64,000 nt of DNA from assembly GCA_964531325.1 (NCBI GenBank), contig CAZHCW010000019.1:1-64000 (forward strand), in the 5' to 3' direction. A program made the position numbers and the translations under genes. This DNA comes from UTCHB3 sp964531325 (GTDB taxonomy: Bacteria; Bacteroidota; Ignavibacteria; Ignavibacteriales; Ignavibacteriaceae). The notes below the pieces were generated by a model that saw only the letters and a program-made list of their open reading frames with translations, searched no databases and was not told the DNA's origin. Below are positions 16,063-24,924 of this stretch, piece by piece; position 1 is the stretch's first letter; each line of letters begins with the position of its first letter.

Positions 16063-17928
16063 ATGTTCAAAAAAAGTATTTACTCTTTATTTATTGTAAT
16101 TATTATTGTTTTGTCCCTTGAAGCGCAGGAATTCAGAGGAACCTGGCTTGCAAGGAACAGTCTGTCGAGCAAAGAAGTACTCGCAAAGGCTCTTGACAGT
16201 CTTGCAGCAAACAATTTTAATACAGCATTCATAAATGTATGGAGCAGAGGTTATCCCCTTTGGAAGAGTGATGTCTTTTTTAGAGAAACAGGAAAATATA
16301 TCGATCCCACATATCAGGGGAGAGATGTTCTCGCTGAGGCTATAGCTGAAGGGCACAAACGCGGTATTCATATAGAAGCGTGGTTTGAATACGGTTTTGT
16401 TGGAGGCTGGACTGGCAATCAACCAGTTGGTGTTAAAGGTCCAATTTTTGTAACTCATACTGATTGGGTTGCCAGGAAAGATGATGGTACTGAGATCGAT
16501 AATTCCAATTTTTATTGGATGATTCACACCAAGCCTGAAGTACAAAACTTTCTTATCGAGATGTGCACTGAAATCGCAAGAAATTATGATGTTGACGGAA
16601 TAGAACTCGATAGAATTCGTTATTCAAGCTTGCAGTATGGTTATGATCCATATACCGACAGTCTATATCGAGCACAAAATGGCGGAAGTGCACCTCCTGC
16701 CAATGTATCTGATACTTCATGGATCAGATGGAGAGCAAACAACCTGAATGAGTTTATGGTTCGTGCCAGGGATTCAATTAAAGCGATAAATCCCCATATC
16801 AACATATCAAATGCACCCTCGCTCTATTCCTCAAGTGGTTATACATCCTATTTCAGTTTTTGTCAGGATTGGATAGGCTGGTTACACGATGGTTCAGTTG
16901 ACAATGTCCAGGTTCAGTCGTATGTTGGAAATTCCAATTCTTTTTCTGCGATTCTCAACTATATCACACAGATTGTACCAGATATAAATGATGTTTATCC
17001 GGCTTTTGCTTTAAATCCAAATGGAAATTTACTTCCAAACCAGGAAGTGAGCAATTTTGTAAATGCCATAAGAACCAAAGGATTTAAGGGAAGTACGATT
17101 TGGTATTTTTCTGATCTTGGAGCTTATTTCCCGTATTTCAAGCAAAATCTTTTTACTACACCAAACTATCCGCCACACTCTTCACAATACTGGCGTGAGT
17201 ATTACAAAATAGTTGAGATATCTGATAATCTGAATGCCGTAAGGACAGGTACCTGGAGTTCAAGTAATATCTTTGGGTTTAACGGCCCATCTATATATAC
17301 TGATAATGCGGCTCCAGCCTCAATAAACTACAATTTTGAAGTTCCTGCTGATGGTTACTACGAAGTCTATGCATATAATGTAGCCGCAGTGAACCGTACT
17401 GACTCTGCTCATTATTTAACCACCGATTCGAGTGGAATCTCTGTTTTAACAACCATGGATCAGACAGATGTTAATCTGCGAAGATGGTTTAAGCTTGGTG
17501 ATTATTTCTTAAAAACCGGCCGTCGTAATGTAGTCACATTAACAAATGACGGTTTACAAACGGGCAAACTTTTAAGTGCTGACGCTGTTATGATTGTGCT
17601 TAACAGGAGACTTTCACCATCCGCTGTCAGTTCGATAAACGAAATTGACTTAAAAAAAAAGTCCAATAAATCGATTAAACTAAAAAGTTATCCCAATCCT
17701 TTTAATAACGAATTTAAATTAATAGTTGACCTTCCGGGTGACAGTGAAGTTAATATATCCCTCTTTAACAGTATCGGTCAAAAAGTCAAAACTCCATACA
17801 AAGACACGAAGTTATCAGGTTACAACGAATTAAACATCAGTCTTACCGGACTCCCAAGTGGTGTTTACTTCGTTAGAGTCGAACAATCCGGCTATTCCGA
17901 TACGATTAAAATCCTCTTAAATAAATAG
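16063..17928 (+). CDS. GH10-like (YngK-type) secreted glycosidase with T9SS tail
   Basis: A 621-aa exported protein. A signal peptide (about 1-22, ending LEAQ) is followed by a glycosyl-hydrolase-like 10 barrel (near 23-370) beginning FRGTWLARNSLSS and holding FINVWSRG, GIHIEAWFEYGF and DGIELDRIRYS. These proteins are thought to cut peptidoglycan or other polysaccharide. A golvesin/xanthan-lyase-like beta domain follows (about 385-520), then the T9SS tail with SYPNPFNNEF and LPSGVYFVRV, ending in LLNK. The start lies 5 bp after uvrD. A run of nine A at 17652-17660 is in frame. Substrate not decidable. Confidence 0.82.
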   Translation: MFKKSIYSLFIVIIIVLSLEAQEFRGTWLARNSLSSKEVLAKALDSLAANNFNTAFINVWSRGYPLWKSDVFFRETGKYIDPTYQGRDVLAEAIAEGHKRGIHIEAWFEYGFVGGWTGNQPVGVKGPIFVTHTDWVARKDDGTEIDNSNFYWMIHTKPEVQNFLIEMCTEIARNYDVDGIELDRIRYSSLQYGYDPYTDSLYRAQNGGSAPPANVSDTSWIRWRANNLNEFMVRARDSIKAINPHINISNAPSLYSSSGYTSYFSFCQDWIGWLHDGSVDNVQVQSYVGNSNSFSAILNYITQIVPDINDVYPAFALNPNGNLLPNQEVSNFVNAIRTKGFKGSTIWYFSDLGAYFPYFKQNLFTTPNYPPHSSQYWREYYKIVEISDNLNAVRTGTWSSSNIFGFNGPSIYTDNAAPASINYNFEVPADGYYEVYAYNVAAVNRTDSAHYLTTDSSGISVLTTMDQTDVNLRRWFKLGDYFLKTGRRNVVTLTNDGLQTGKLLSADAVMIVLNRRLSPSAVSSINEIDLKKKSNKSIKLKSYPNPFNNEFKLIVDLPGDSEVNISLFNSIGQKVKTPYKDTKLSGYNELNISLTGLPSGVYFVRVEQSGYSDTIKILLNK

Positions 17929-17956
17929 AAGTTCTAATAATAACAAGGACTGAAAA

Positions 17957-19291
17957 ATGATTGCTCCTAAAAAATTAGCTATACTTGTTGGTGGTGGACC
18001 TGCTCCCGGAATCAACAGTGTAATAAGTAGTGCCACTATCAGAGCGGCAGTTGAAGGTATTGATGTAATTGGCATAAAAGATGGTTTCCAGTGGATTATG
18101 GAGGGGGAGATTGGCCATTGCCAACACCTTAACATTGATGATGTATCAAGGATCCATTTTCGTGGTGGTTCTTTTATCGGTATTTCAAGAGCAAACCCAA
18201 CCAAGAATAAAAAACACCTCGAGAACACAGTAACTTCACTTTTACGGCTTAATGTTGATAAACTTATCACCATTGGTGGCGACGACACAGCTTTTTCTGC
18301 AATGAAAGTTGAAGAGATGGCAGCCGGCAGGATAAGAGTGGTACATGTTCCAAAGACAATTGACAACGATCTTGATCTGCCACACGGTATTCCAACTTTT
18401 GGATTCCAGACAGCGAGGCACATTGGGGTTGAGATAGTTAAAAATCTGATGGTTGATGCACAAACTACATCAAGATGGTATTTTGTGGTAACCATGGGCA
18501 GAAAAGCCGGGCATCTTGCTCTCGGTATTGGAAAAGCTGCCGGTTCAACACTCAGCCTGATTCCTGAAGAGTTCCCAAGTACAACCATAAAACTTAATCA
18601 TGTAATTGATATTCTGGTTGGTGCAATAATAAAACGGGTCAGTTATGGAAAAATGGATGGTGTTGCAATTCTTGCTGAAGGGTTGGTGGAACACCTCGAT
18701 CCAAATGATCTTCTCGCATTGGGCGAAGTTGAGAGAGATGCACATGATAACCTCAGGATTGCTGAAGTAAATCTCGGTGAAATACTTAAAGCAAAGGTTC
18801 AAGAGAGATTAAAAGAATATGGACTAAAGGTAACAATAGTTGCAAAAAACATCGGTTATGAATTAAGATGTGCCGATCCTATTCCGTTTGATATGGAATA
18901 CACTCGTGACCTGGGATATTCGGCTGCACAATTCATCTTAAATGGTGGAAATGCTGCCATGGTCTCAATTCAGGGTGGCAAGTTTGTTCCACTATTCTTT
19001 AAGGATATTCTTGATCCCAAAACCAAAAAGACCAAGGTTAGAATGGTGGACCCATCAAACGAGTCGTTTCTTATTGCCAGAAGATATATGCTTCGTTTAA
19101 GCAGTTCTGATTTTGAGGATCCGCATGAACTTGCAAAATTTGCTGCTACCTGTGGTATCTCCCTTGACGAGTTCACAAAAAGATTTCATTACATAATCGA
19201 AAATGATATGCTTTACAAACATATCGCAGAGGGTAATGTTTCTCTAACCGGAACCGGTGATGGAGACGAATCCTTTCAGATGCAAGAGTAG
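17957..19291 (+). CDS. pfp: 6-phosphofructokinase, PPi-dependent type
   Basis: Phosphorylates fructose 6-phosphate at C1. The 444-aa PFK-family protein begins with GGGPAPGINSVISS, then has IGGDDTAFSA, PKTIDNDLDLP and MGRKAGHLAL. Aspartate after GGD (GGDD rather than GGDG) and lysine before TIDND are known marks of enzymes using pyrophosphate; the ATP enzymes have GGDG and GTIDND. The step would then be reversible. The start has AAGGACT 6 bp upstream. It leads a run continued by the SDR gene 3 bp later. Confidence 0.87.
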   Translation: MIAPKKLAILVGGGPAPGINSVISSATIRAAVEGIDVIGIKDGFQWIMEGEIGHCQHLNIDDVSRIHFRGGSFIGISRANPTKNKKHLENTVTSLLRLNVDKLITIGGDDTAFSAMKVEEMAAGRIRVVHVPKTIDNDLDLPHGIPTFGFQTARHIGVEIVKNLMVDAQTTSRWYFVVTMGRKAGHLALGIGKAAGSTLSLIPEEFPSTTIKLNHVIDILVGAIIKRVSYGKMDGVAILAEGLVEHLDPNDLLALGEVERDAHDNLRIAEVNLGEILKAKVQERLKEYGLKVTIVAKNIGYELRCADPIPFDMEYTRDLGYSAAQFILNGGNAAMVSIQGGKFVPLFFKDILDPKTKKTKVRMVDPSNESFLIARRYMLRLSSSDFEDPHELAKFAATCGISLDEFTKRFHYIIENDMLYKHIAEGNVSLTGTGDGDESFQMQE

Positions 19292-19294
19292 AAA

Positions 19295-19996
19295 ATGACC
19301 AGAGAGATACTTGTCTTTGGCAGCCGTGGCGATTTAGGATCCGGGATAGTTGAAAAAATAAGACTCGCCGGATATGATAAAGTGTGGCTTTTTGGCTCCA
19401 GTTTTGAAGGCAAACCTGAACAGAACGAAGAAAGGGTGGTTGTTTCCGACCTCTCGATCGAAAAAAATGTTAAAGATGCATTCAAAAACATACTTCCCGC
19501 TAAAGACAAGTTTCTCTTTTTATTTAGTGCAGTTGGTGGTTATTTGGGTGGTAAAGAAATTGACGATACCACAATGGATGATCTCAATAAAATGCTCACC
19601 ATGAATCTAAAAACAAACTTTAATATTCTTAAAGAATTTAAAAGACTTGCAGCAGATTCAGCCGGAAGTTCTGCAATACTTACATCCGCACTAACAGCCT
19701 TCGCCGGTGAAGCCGGGAAATCTGCATACGGAACCTCCAAAGCCGCACTCTCTTATCTTGTTGAAACAGCCGCAGAAGAGGGAAGAGCAATAAAAATGAG
19801 TGTGAATGCTATTGCTCCCTTTATACTTGATACTCCCGGAAACAGAAGCTGGGTACCAAATGATGAACATGAAACTTTGATAAAACCGACAGAAGTTGGT
19901 GATTTAATCCTCTCATTGTTTAACAATTTTCATTTTGTATCCGGGAACATCATTAAACTTCGTTACCGTTTCCCTACAGGTAACTTCAAATCATAG
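19295..19996 (+). CDS. Short-chain dehydrogenase/reductase
   Basis: A 233-aa Rossmann-fold SDR. The cofactor turn reads VFGSRGDLGSGI, the central strand FLFSAVGGYLGG replaces the usual NNAG, and the active site has Ser in ILTSALTAF followed by YGTSK with the catalytic Tyr and Lys. The C-terminal NAIAPFILDTPGNR is typical. Substrate unknown. It lies between pfp and exbB, 3 bp and 17 bp away, so it is probably co-transcribed with them, but this does not point to a reaction. Confidence 0.85.
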   Translation: MTREILVFGSRGDLGSGIVEKIRLAGYDKVWLFGSSFEGKPEQNEERVVVSDLSIEKNVKDAFKNILPAKDKFLFLFSAVGGYLGGKEIDDTTMDDLNKMLTMNLKTNFNILKEFKRLAADSAGSSAILTSALTAFAGEAGKSAYGTSKAALSYLVETAAEEGRAIKMSVNAIAPFILDTPGNRSWVPNDEHETLIKPTEVGDLILSLFNNFHFVSGNIIKLRYRFPTGNFKS

Positions 19997-20012
19997 AAAC
20001 TCAGGAGACTGA

Positions 20013-20645
20013 ATGAATTCGTTGACTTCAATGTATATCGACGGTGGTGAATTTATGCACCCGATACTTCTCGTTTTTATTCTGGGGCTGATATTCAGTT
20101 TCGAAAGATTATACACCCTTAGGAAATCGAAAATAAATACTAAATCTTTTGTTGAAAAAATTACCCGTACAATAAATGAACAGGGGATTGACGAAGCCAG
20201 AGTGGTTTGCGAAAAAACTCCCGGTTCCGTCTCTTCAGTTTTTCATGCGGGGCTTCAGAGATACGATGAAGGATTGGATTCAGTTGAAAAAGCCATAATG
20301 ACATATGGTGGGATAGAAACCGGTTTCCTCGAAAAAGGTTTAATTTGGATTTCGCTTTTCATCGCCCTGGCTCCGATGCTTGGATTTACCGGAACTGTGC
20401 AAGGAATGATAGAAGCGTTTGAAGCGATTAAAGAAGCAAATCAGATATCTCCTGCAATCGTAGCGGGAGGTATTGCAAAAGCTTTAATTACAACACTTTT
20501 TGGGCTGGTAGTTGCCATGATACTTCAAGTATTTTACAACTTTTTTGTGGCTAAAATAGATGGTATTATTTCTGATATGGAAGAGAGTTCCGTGCAACTG
20601 ATCGACAGTTTATACACTCATAAACAAAAAACAGAAAACAGATGA
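20013..20645 (+). CDS. exbB: ExbB/TolQ-type proton channel protein
   Basis: A 210-aa inner-membrane protein of the MotA/TolQ/ExbB family. Three membrane segments can be seen (about 16-32, 110-132, 150-172), with the conserved LAPMLGFTGTVQGMIEAF before the last and GIAKALITTLFGLVVAM in it. With ExbD it turns the proton gradient into work on TonB or a TolA-like protein. CAGGAG precedes the ATG. It overlaps the first exbD by 4 bp. Confidence 0.9.
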   Translation: MNSLTSMYIDGGEFMHPILLVFILGLIFSFERLYTLRKSKINTKSFVEKITRTINEQGIDEARVVCEKTPGSVSSVFHAGLQRYDEGLDSVEKAIMTYGGIETGFLEKGLIWISLFIALAPMLGFTGTVQGMIEAFEAIKEANQISPAIVAGGIAKALITTLFGLVVAMILQVFYNFFVAKIDGIISDMEESSVQLIDSLYTHKQKTENR

Positions 20646-21166
20646 GTTTAATCAGACGCCGCCGAAAGGAACTGCCTGATGTTCCTCTGGCTTCGATGTC
20701 TGACATCGCATTTCTGCTTCTGATTTTTTTCATTGTTGCAGCTACTATCGACAGTGAGACCGGTCTTGGGCTCACTCTCCCCGAGTATAAGCCGGATGAG
20801 GCACCTTCCCAGGTTGAAAAATCACGCGTTACTGAAATAAAAATTTTCCCGGATTCACTTTTGTTAAACGGGACACCCTCCAATTTGGCATCCATTGCAG
20901 AAATAGTTTCCACCCGGGCAAAAGAGAGCATCAATCTTAAGGGTGATGAAAAATATATTGTTCTCGTCTTGTCAAACATCTCCACAAGATATTTCAAATA
21001 CATTGAAGTTTTGGATCAGGTGAAACAGGCTTTCCGTTCTGTTCAGGATGACTATTCTCGAACAAAATACGGAACAGTATTTAAAGTATTGGATGAGACG
21101 CAAAAAGCTGAGGTTATTGAAAAAGTGCCTGTTTTAATTTCCGTTGGAGAAATAAAAAATAAATGA
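20642..21166 (+). CDS. exbD: ExbD/TolR-type protein (first copy)
   Basis: A 174-aa single-pass inner-membrane protein. The N-terminus RRRRKELPDVPLASMSDIAF leads into a membrane helix with the proton-carrying aspartate in SMSDIAFLLLIFF. The periplasmic part (about 45-174) follows. It differs clearly from the second copy in length and tail. ATG overlaps exbB by 4 bp and the end overlaps the second exbD by 4 bp. Confidence 0.9.
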   Translation: MSLIRRRRKELPDVPLASMSDIAFLLLIFFIVAATIDSETGLGLTLPEYKPDEAPSQVEKSRVTEIKIFPDSLLLNGTPSNLASIAEIVSTRAKESINLKGDEKYIVLVLSNISTRYFKYIEVLDQVKQAFRSVQDDYSRTKYGTVFKVLDETQKAEVIEKVPVLISVGEIKNK

Positions 21167-21588
21167 TTAGTTTTGCAGGCAAACTTCGACGAAAAAAAGG
21201 AGGGCAGGGGATACCGCTTGCTTCAATGCCGGATATAATTTTTATCCTGTTACTGTTTTTTATGGTATCTACCGTTCTTAAAGAAGTGGATGTAAAAGTT
21301 GAATTTGACCTTCCTTCAACATCAACTGCTGAGAAGTTTGACAACAGAAGACTCACTGCTCATCTTTTTATTGGCCGTGATGAGAGAATTCAGATCAACG
21401 ATATGGTTGTTTCTCTATCTGAGGTGAAAGAGAAGATGGAGGTGGTTCGGTCCCGTGTCAGTGGTGTGGTAGTAATGCTGAGGGTGGATAAAAACATCTC
21501 GATGGACCTGGTAAACAAGGTTCAGATTGAGCTTCGCAAGGCAAAGTGTTTGCGAGTTAATTATATATCAACCCAAAAATCAAATTGA
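21163..21588 (+). CDS. exbD: ExbD/TolR-type protein (second copy)
   Basis: A 141-aa ExbD with a basic start (KLRRKKGGQG), PLASMPDIIFILLLFFMVST including the membrane aspartate, and a periplasmic domain ending near 140. Two different ExbD proteins with one ExbB occur often in Bacteroidota and may form a mixed complex. No TonB, TolA or receptor gene lies within the window, so the partner is elsewhere or is shared. Confidence 0.9.
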   Translation: MISFAGKLRRKKGGQGIPLASMPDIIFILLLFFMVSTVLKEVDVKVEFDLPSTSTAEKFDNRRLTAHLFIGRDERIQINDMVVSLSEVKEKMEVVRSRVSGVVVMLRVDKNISMDLVNKVQIELRKAKCLRVNYISTQKSN

Positions 21589-21597
21589 GTATTAATT

Positions 21598-22047
21598 ATG
21601 AATCTAAAAGACAAAATTAACGAAGAACTTAAAACAGCCATGAAAAGTGGTGACAAACTCCGTTTGGAAACTATCAGGTCGATTAGAGCAACCATTTTGG
21701 AGTATGAAAAAAGCGGTAAAGGTGAGCTCAACAATGAAACCGAAGAGTTTAATATCCTGAATTCAGCAGCAAAAAAAAGAAAAGAAGCATCTGAAATCTA
21801 CAAAGCTACCGGCAGGACCGATCTTTATGAGAAGGAAGAAAGTGAACTAAAGATAATTATGGAATTCCTTCCAAAACAATTGACATCAGAAGATGTTGCG
21901 CAGAAAGTTGCCTCAATTGCCTCAGCAAATTCGATTGAAAGAGGGGGTGAATTCAGCAAACTGATGCCTGTTGTGATGCGCGAATTAAAGGGTAAAGCCG
22001 ATGGTGCCCTCATAAAAAAAGCAGTTGAAGATTTTCTGCGTGGATAA
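21598..22047 (+). CDS. yqeY: GatB/YqeY domain protein
   Basis: A 149-aa soluble protein that matches YqeY along its length: LKDKINEELKTAMKSGDKLR at the start, then EYEKSGKGEL, AAKKRKEASEIYKATGR, a middle IIMEFLPKQLT and the end MRELKGKADGALIKKAV. This is the helical tRNA-binding-like domain shared with the tail of GatB; the free-standing protein's job is not settled. It lies 9 bp after the second exbD and 3 bp before cvpA. Confidence 0.9.
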   Translation: MNLKDKINEELKTAMKSGDKLRLETIRSIRATILEYEKSGKGELNNETEEFNILNSAAKKRKEASEIYKATGRTDLYEKEESELKIIMEFLPKQLTSEDVAQKVASIASANSIERGGEFSKLMPVVMRELKGKADGALIKKAVEDFLRG

Positions 22048-22050
22048 AAG

Positions 22051-22572
22051 TTGAACTGGATTGATATTGTTGTAATTCTTCTTATCGGTGCCTCTTTTTA
22101 TCTCGGATATAAAGAGGGATTCATAAAAAAAGTATTTGATATCGTCGGTTTTTTCCTTGGCATTTTTCTCGCCATTAAATTTGCCGGTGTTGTAGGTGGT
22201 GTATTTAAAAGTGTACTGGGTGTAGCAGACGGTTCCGCAGGTATTATCGGTGGCGTATCCATATTCATTTTTTTTCAGATACTTACCGCCATCATTGTGA
22301 AAGCAACAAAAATTCATGATAAAGTTGATCACCTTCTGAACAAAATAGTTGGTGGATTCATTGGTGCAATACAAGTCGTAATATTCCTGAGTGCAATTTT
22401 CTTTTTTGCTTCAAAACTCGCGTTCCCTTCCGAAATAACTACAAAAAATTCATTCTTATATAAATCTGTCGTTGGTGTATTACCGGGAATTGTTGATCTA
22501 ATTATCCCATCCAAATCACCCGGATCATTAAAAAAAGGGACTATCGACAAAGAATTGATAAAAGAAAAATAG
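22051..22572 (+). CDS. cvpA: CvpA family membrane protein
   Basis: A 173-aa protein with four predicted membrane helices (near 3-20, 25-48, 64-84, 100-122) and the family pattern NWIDIVVILLIGASFYLGY at the N-terminus, then a soluble tail rich in Lys and Pro. CvpA proteins are tied to envelope stress and, in E. coli, colicin V release; a direct activity is not known. The start is TTG. It abuts mutS2, and cvpA-mutS2 neighbours also occur in Firmicutes. Confidence 0.85.
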   Translation: MNWIDIVVILLIGASFYLGYKEGFIKKVFDIVGFFLGIFLAIKFAGVVGGVFKSVLGVADGSAGIIGGVSIFIFFQILTAIIVKATKIHDKVDHLLNKIVGGFIGAIQVVIFLSAIFFFASKLAFPSEITTKNSFLYKSVVGVLPGIVDLIIPSKSPGSLKKGTIDKELIKEK

Positions 22573-24921
22573 ATGTTCGATTCAAATAAACTTGAATTTA
22601 ATAAGATATTAAATCATATCGGTAAATTCTGTTACACTTCAAAAGGGAAAGAGCATGTAAATTCTCTCTCTCCTCTTGAAACCAAAACAGAAATTCTACT
22701 TGAAGGTAAGTTTGTGACACAGGCCCGGGATTTGATCAATGAGGCCGGTTACCCTCCCATCGCAGGTTTAAATGACCCCTTAAGAGATTTACATCTTTCA
22801 AAAATTGAAGGTGCCGTTCTTACTGCAAGGTCTGTCTTTAATATCTTTGAATTGGCGTTCTGCTCGGCTCAACTTAAAACATATTTGGTAAATAACAGAA
22901 ACCTGGCTCCGGAGTTGGCTGAGTTTGCGACTTTCCTTTTTGAAGATAAGCTTTTTGAACGCTACATTTCGACTATTTTTGACAGTTCCGGAGAAATTAA
23001 GGATACAGCAAGCAAGACTCTCCAAAGCCTTCGTAAGGAAATCAGGGAAAGATCGGAAGAATTACGACGATTTGTCAGTAAAATTGCCAAAGACCTCACC
23101 GATAAATATCTCTCGAGAGACAATTATTTAACCTTGCGGGATGGACGCCTTGTTGTGCCGGTAAAAGTTGAATATAAAAGACAACTAAAAGGAATTATCC
23201 ATTCAGAATCATCTACGGGTCAGACTGTCTACATTGAACCTGAAGAAACTCTTCACTTAAATAATGAGATCGTATCCCTAAACTTTGCAGAAAAAAGAGA
23301 AATTGAAAGAATACTTAAAGAGGTTACCCATCGGATTAGAAATAATTATGATGATCTTCTCTTGAGCCTTGAGACTGTTACCCGACTTGACTCGATATTC
23401 GCCAGAGGTAATTATTCCATTGAGATTGTTGGTAACTTCCCCCGTTTTGAGGAGTCGGAGCCGATCAGTATTTATGGAGGCAGGCACCCTCTGCTACTGA
23501 TTAAAAACGGTTTTAAAAATACTGTCCCTTTTAATTTGACAGTAAAGGCAGGAAATCTTTCAATTATCACAGGACCAAATGCCGGTGGGAAAACCGTACT
23601 TATTAAAAGTGTTGGTTTATTGGCTTTGATGGCACAGTCGGGGATTCACATTCCTGCCGGAGTTGACAGCAATCTTCATATTTTTGATAAAATTCTTGTT
23701 GATATTGGCGATTCTCAATCGATTGATGATGATTTAAGCACTTTCAGTTCGCATCTGTCGAACATCAAAAGAATAATTGATGAAGCGGATGAATCTTCAC
23801 TTGTATTGCTTGATGAGATTGGAACAGGAACTGATCCTGATTCAGGTGCAGCCATTTCACGAGCGATTTTAATGGCTTTACATCAAAAGGGGAGTATGGT
23901 ATTTTGCACAACCCACCTTTCTGCCTTAAAAGCTCTCGCAACCGAAGTACCTGGTTTTTTTAATGCATCGATGAGTTTTGATACTGATGAACTTAAACCC
24001 ACTTATCTTTTCCGCCAGGGAATCCCTGGATCAAGTTATGCGTTTGAGATAATGGTGCGTCTCGGTTTTGATAAATCGTTTATAGAGAGTGCTGTCAACT
24101 ATGTTGAAGATGTTAGTGCCGGTCTCGAAAAGATACTCTTGGAGGTTGAACAGAGGGAACAAGAGCTAAATAAAAAACTTAACCATTTCGAACGGGAAAA
24201 CACACGACTTACCGGACTTTCCAATCTTTATGCAAAAAAGATCAAGGAACTTGACAAAGAGAAAAACAAGATTCTGAAGGATGCCAAAGAAAATGCCTCT
24301 AAATTTATAGAGGAGTCGAATAAAGAGATTCAAAAAGTAATAAAAGAGATCAAAGAGACTCAAGCTTCTAAAGAATCATCAAAATCTGCCTCTGATAAAG
24401 TGAGTAACCTCAAAAAAGAACTTGGAAAACTTACCGTTAAAGCTGTTCAAGAGGAAGACGAAGTCGATTCGATAATTGAGGTTGGGGATACCGTAAGAAT
24501 TAGAGAATCGGAGACTTATGGCGAAGTCATCGAAATAACCCCTGACAATAAAAATTTAGTAATTTCGACGGGACCATTAAAAATATCTGTAAAGAGAGTT
24601 GATTGCGCAAAAGTTTCTCGAAAAGAACAAAGAAAAGAGCAAAGAAAGAGTGCAAAGTTCGAAATTTACTCCGATGTCAGTTATAAACTGGATATAAGGG
24701 GAGAAAGAGCAATCGAAATTGAAAATAAAGTTGAACGGTTCATTGATGATGCTTATATTGCAAGCTTAAATCGTGTGGAAATAATTCACGGAAAAGGAAC
24801 AGGTGCACTTAAGAAAGTGGTTCGTGAATTGCTCTCAAAACATCCTAAAGTAAAGAATTTTTACTTCGCTCCGGTTGAGGCCGGTGGTGAAGGTGTTACA
24901 ATCATCGAATTTTTGGAGTAG
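22573..24921 (+). CDS. mutS2: MutS2 family protein with Smr domain
   Basis: MutS2 acts on branched DNA and, as recently shown in Bacillus, on collided ribosomes; it is not the mismatch-repair MutS. The 782 aa lack the MutS mismatch-reading domain and have the clamp/lever region, the ATPase with Walker A GPNAGGKT, Walker B VLLDEIGTGTDPDSG and FCTTHLSALK, a long coiled coil (about 515-620), a KOW-like strand region and the C-terminal Smr domain with LDIRGERA and HGKGTGALKK. The length is standard. It starts 1 base after the cvpA stop. Confidence 0.95.
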   Translation: MFDSNKLEFNKILNHIGKFCYTSKGKEHVNSLSPLETKTEILLEGKFVTQARDLINEAGYPPIAGLNDPLRDLHLSKIEGAVLTARSVFNIFELAFCSAQLKTYLVNNRNLAPELAEFATFLFEDKLFERYISTIFDSSGEIKDTASKTLQSLRKEIRERSEELRRFVSKIAKDLTDKYLSRDNYLTLRDGRLVVPVKVEYKRQLKGIIHSESSTGQTVYIEPEETLHLNNEIVSLNFAEKREIERILKEVTHRIRNNYDDLLLSLETVTRLDSIFARGNYSIEIVGNFPRFEESEPISIYGGRHPLLLIKNGFKNTVPFNLTVKAGNLSIITGPNAGGKTVLIKSVGLLALMAQSGIHIPAGVDSNLHIFDKILVDIGDSQSIDDDLSTFSSHLSNIKRIIDEADESSLVLLDEIGTGTDPDSGAAISRAILMALHQKGSMVFCTTHLSALKALATEVPGFFNASMSFDTDELKPTYLFRQGIPGSSYAFEIMVRLGFDKSFIESAVNYVEDVSAGLEKILLEVEQREQELNKKLNHFERENTRLTGLSNLYAKKIKELDKEKNKILKDAKENASKFIEESNKEIQKVIKEIKETQASKESSKSASDKVSNLKKELGKLTVKAVQEEDEVDSIIEVGDTVRIRESETYGEVIEITPDNKNLVISTGPLKISVKRVDCAKVSRKEQRKEQRKSAKFEIYSDVSYKLDIRGERAIEIENKVERFIDDAYIASLNRVEIIHGKGTGALKKVVRELLSKHPKVKNFYFAPVEAGGEGVTIIEFLE

Positions 24922-24924
24922 TCG

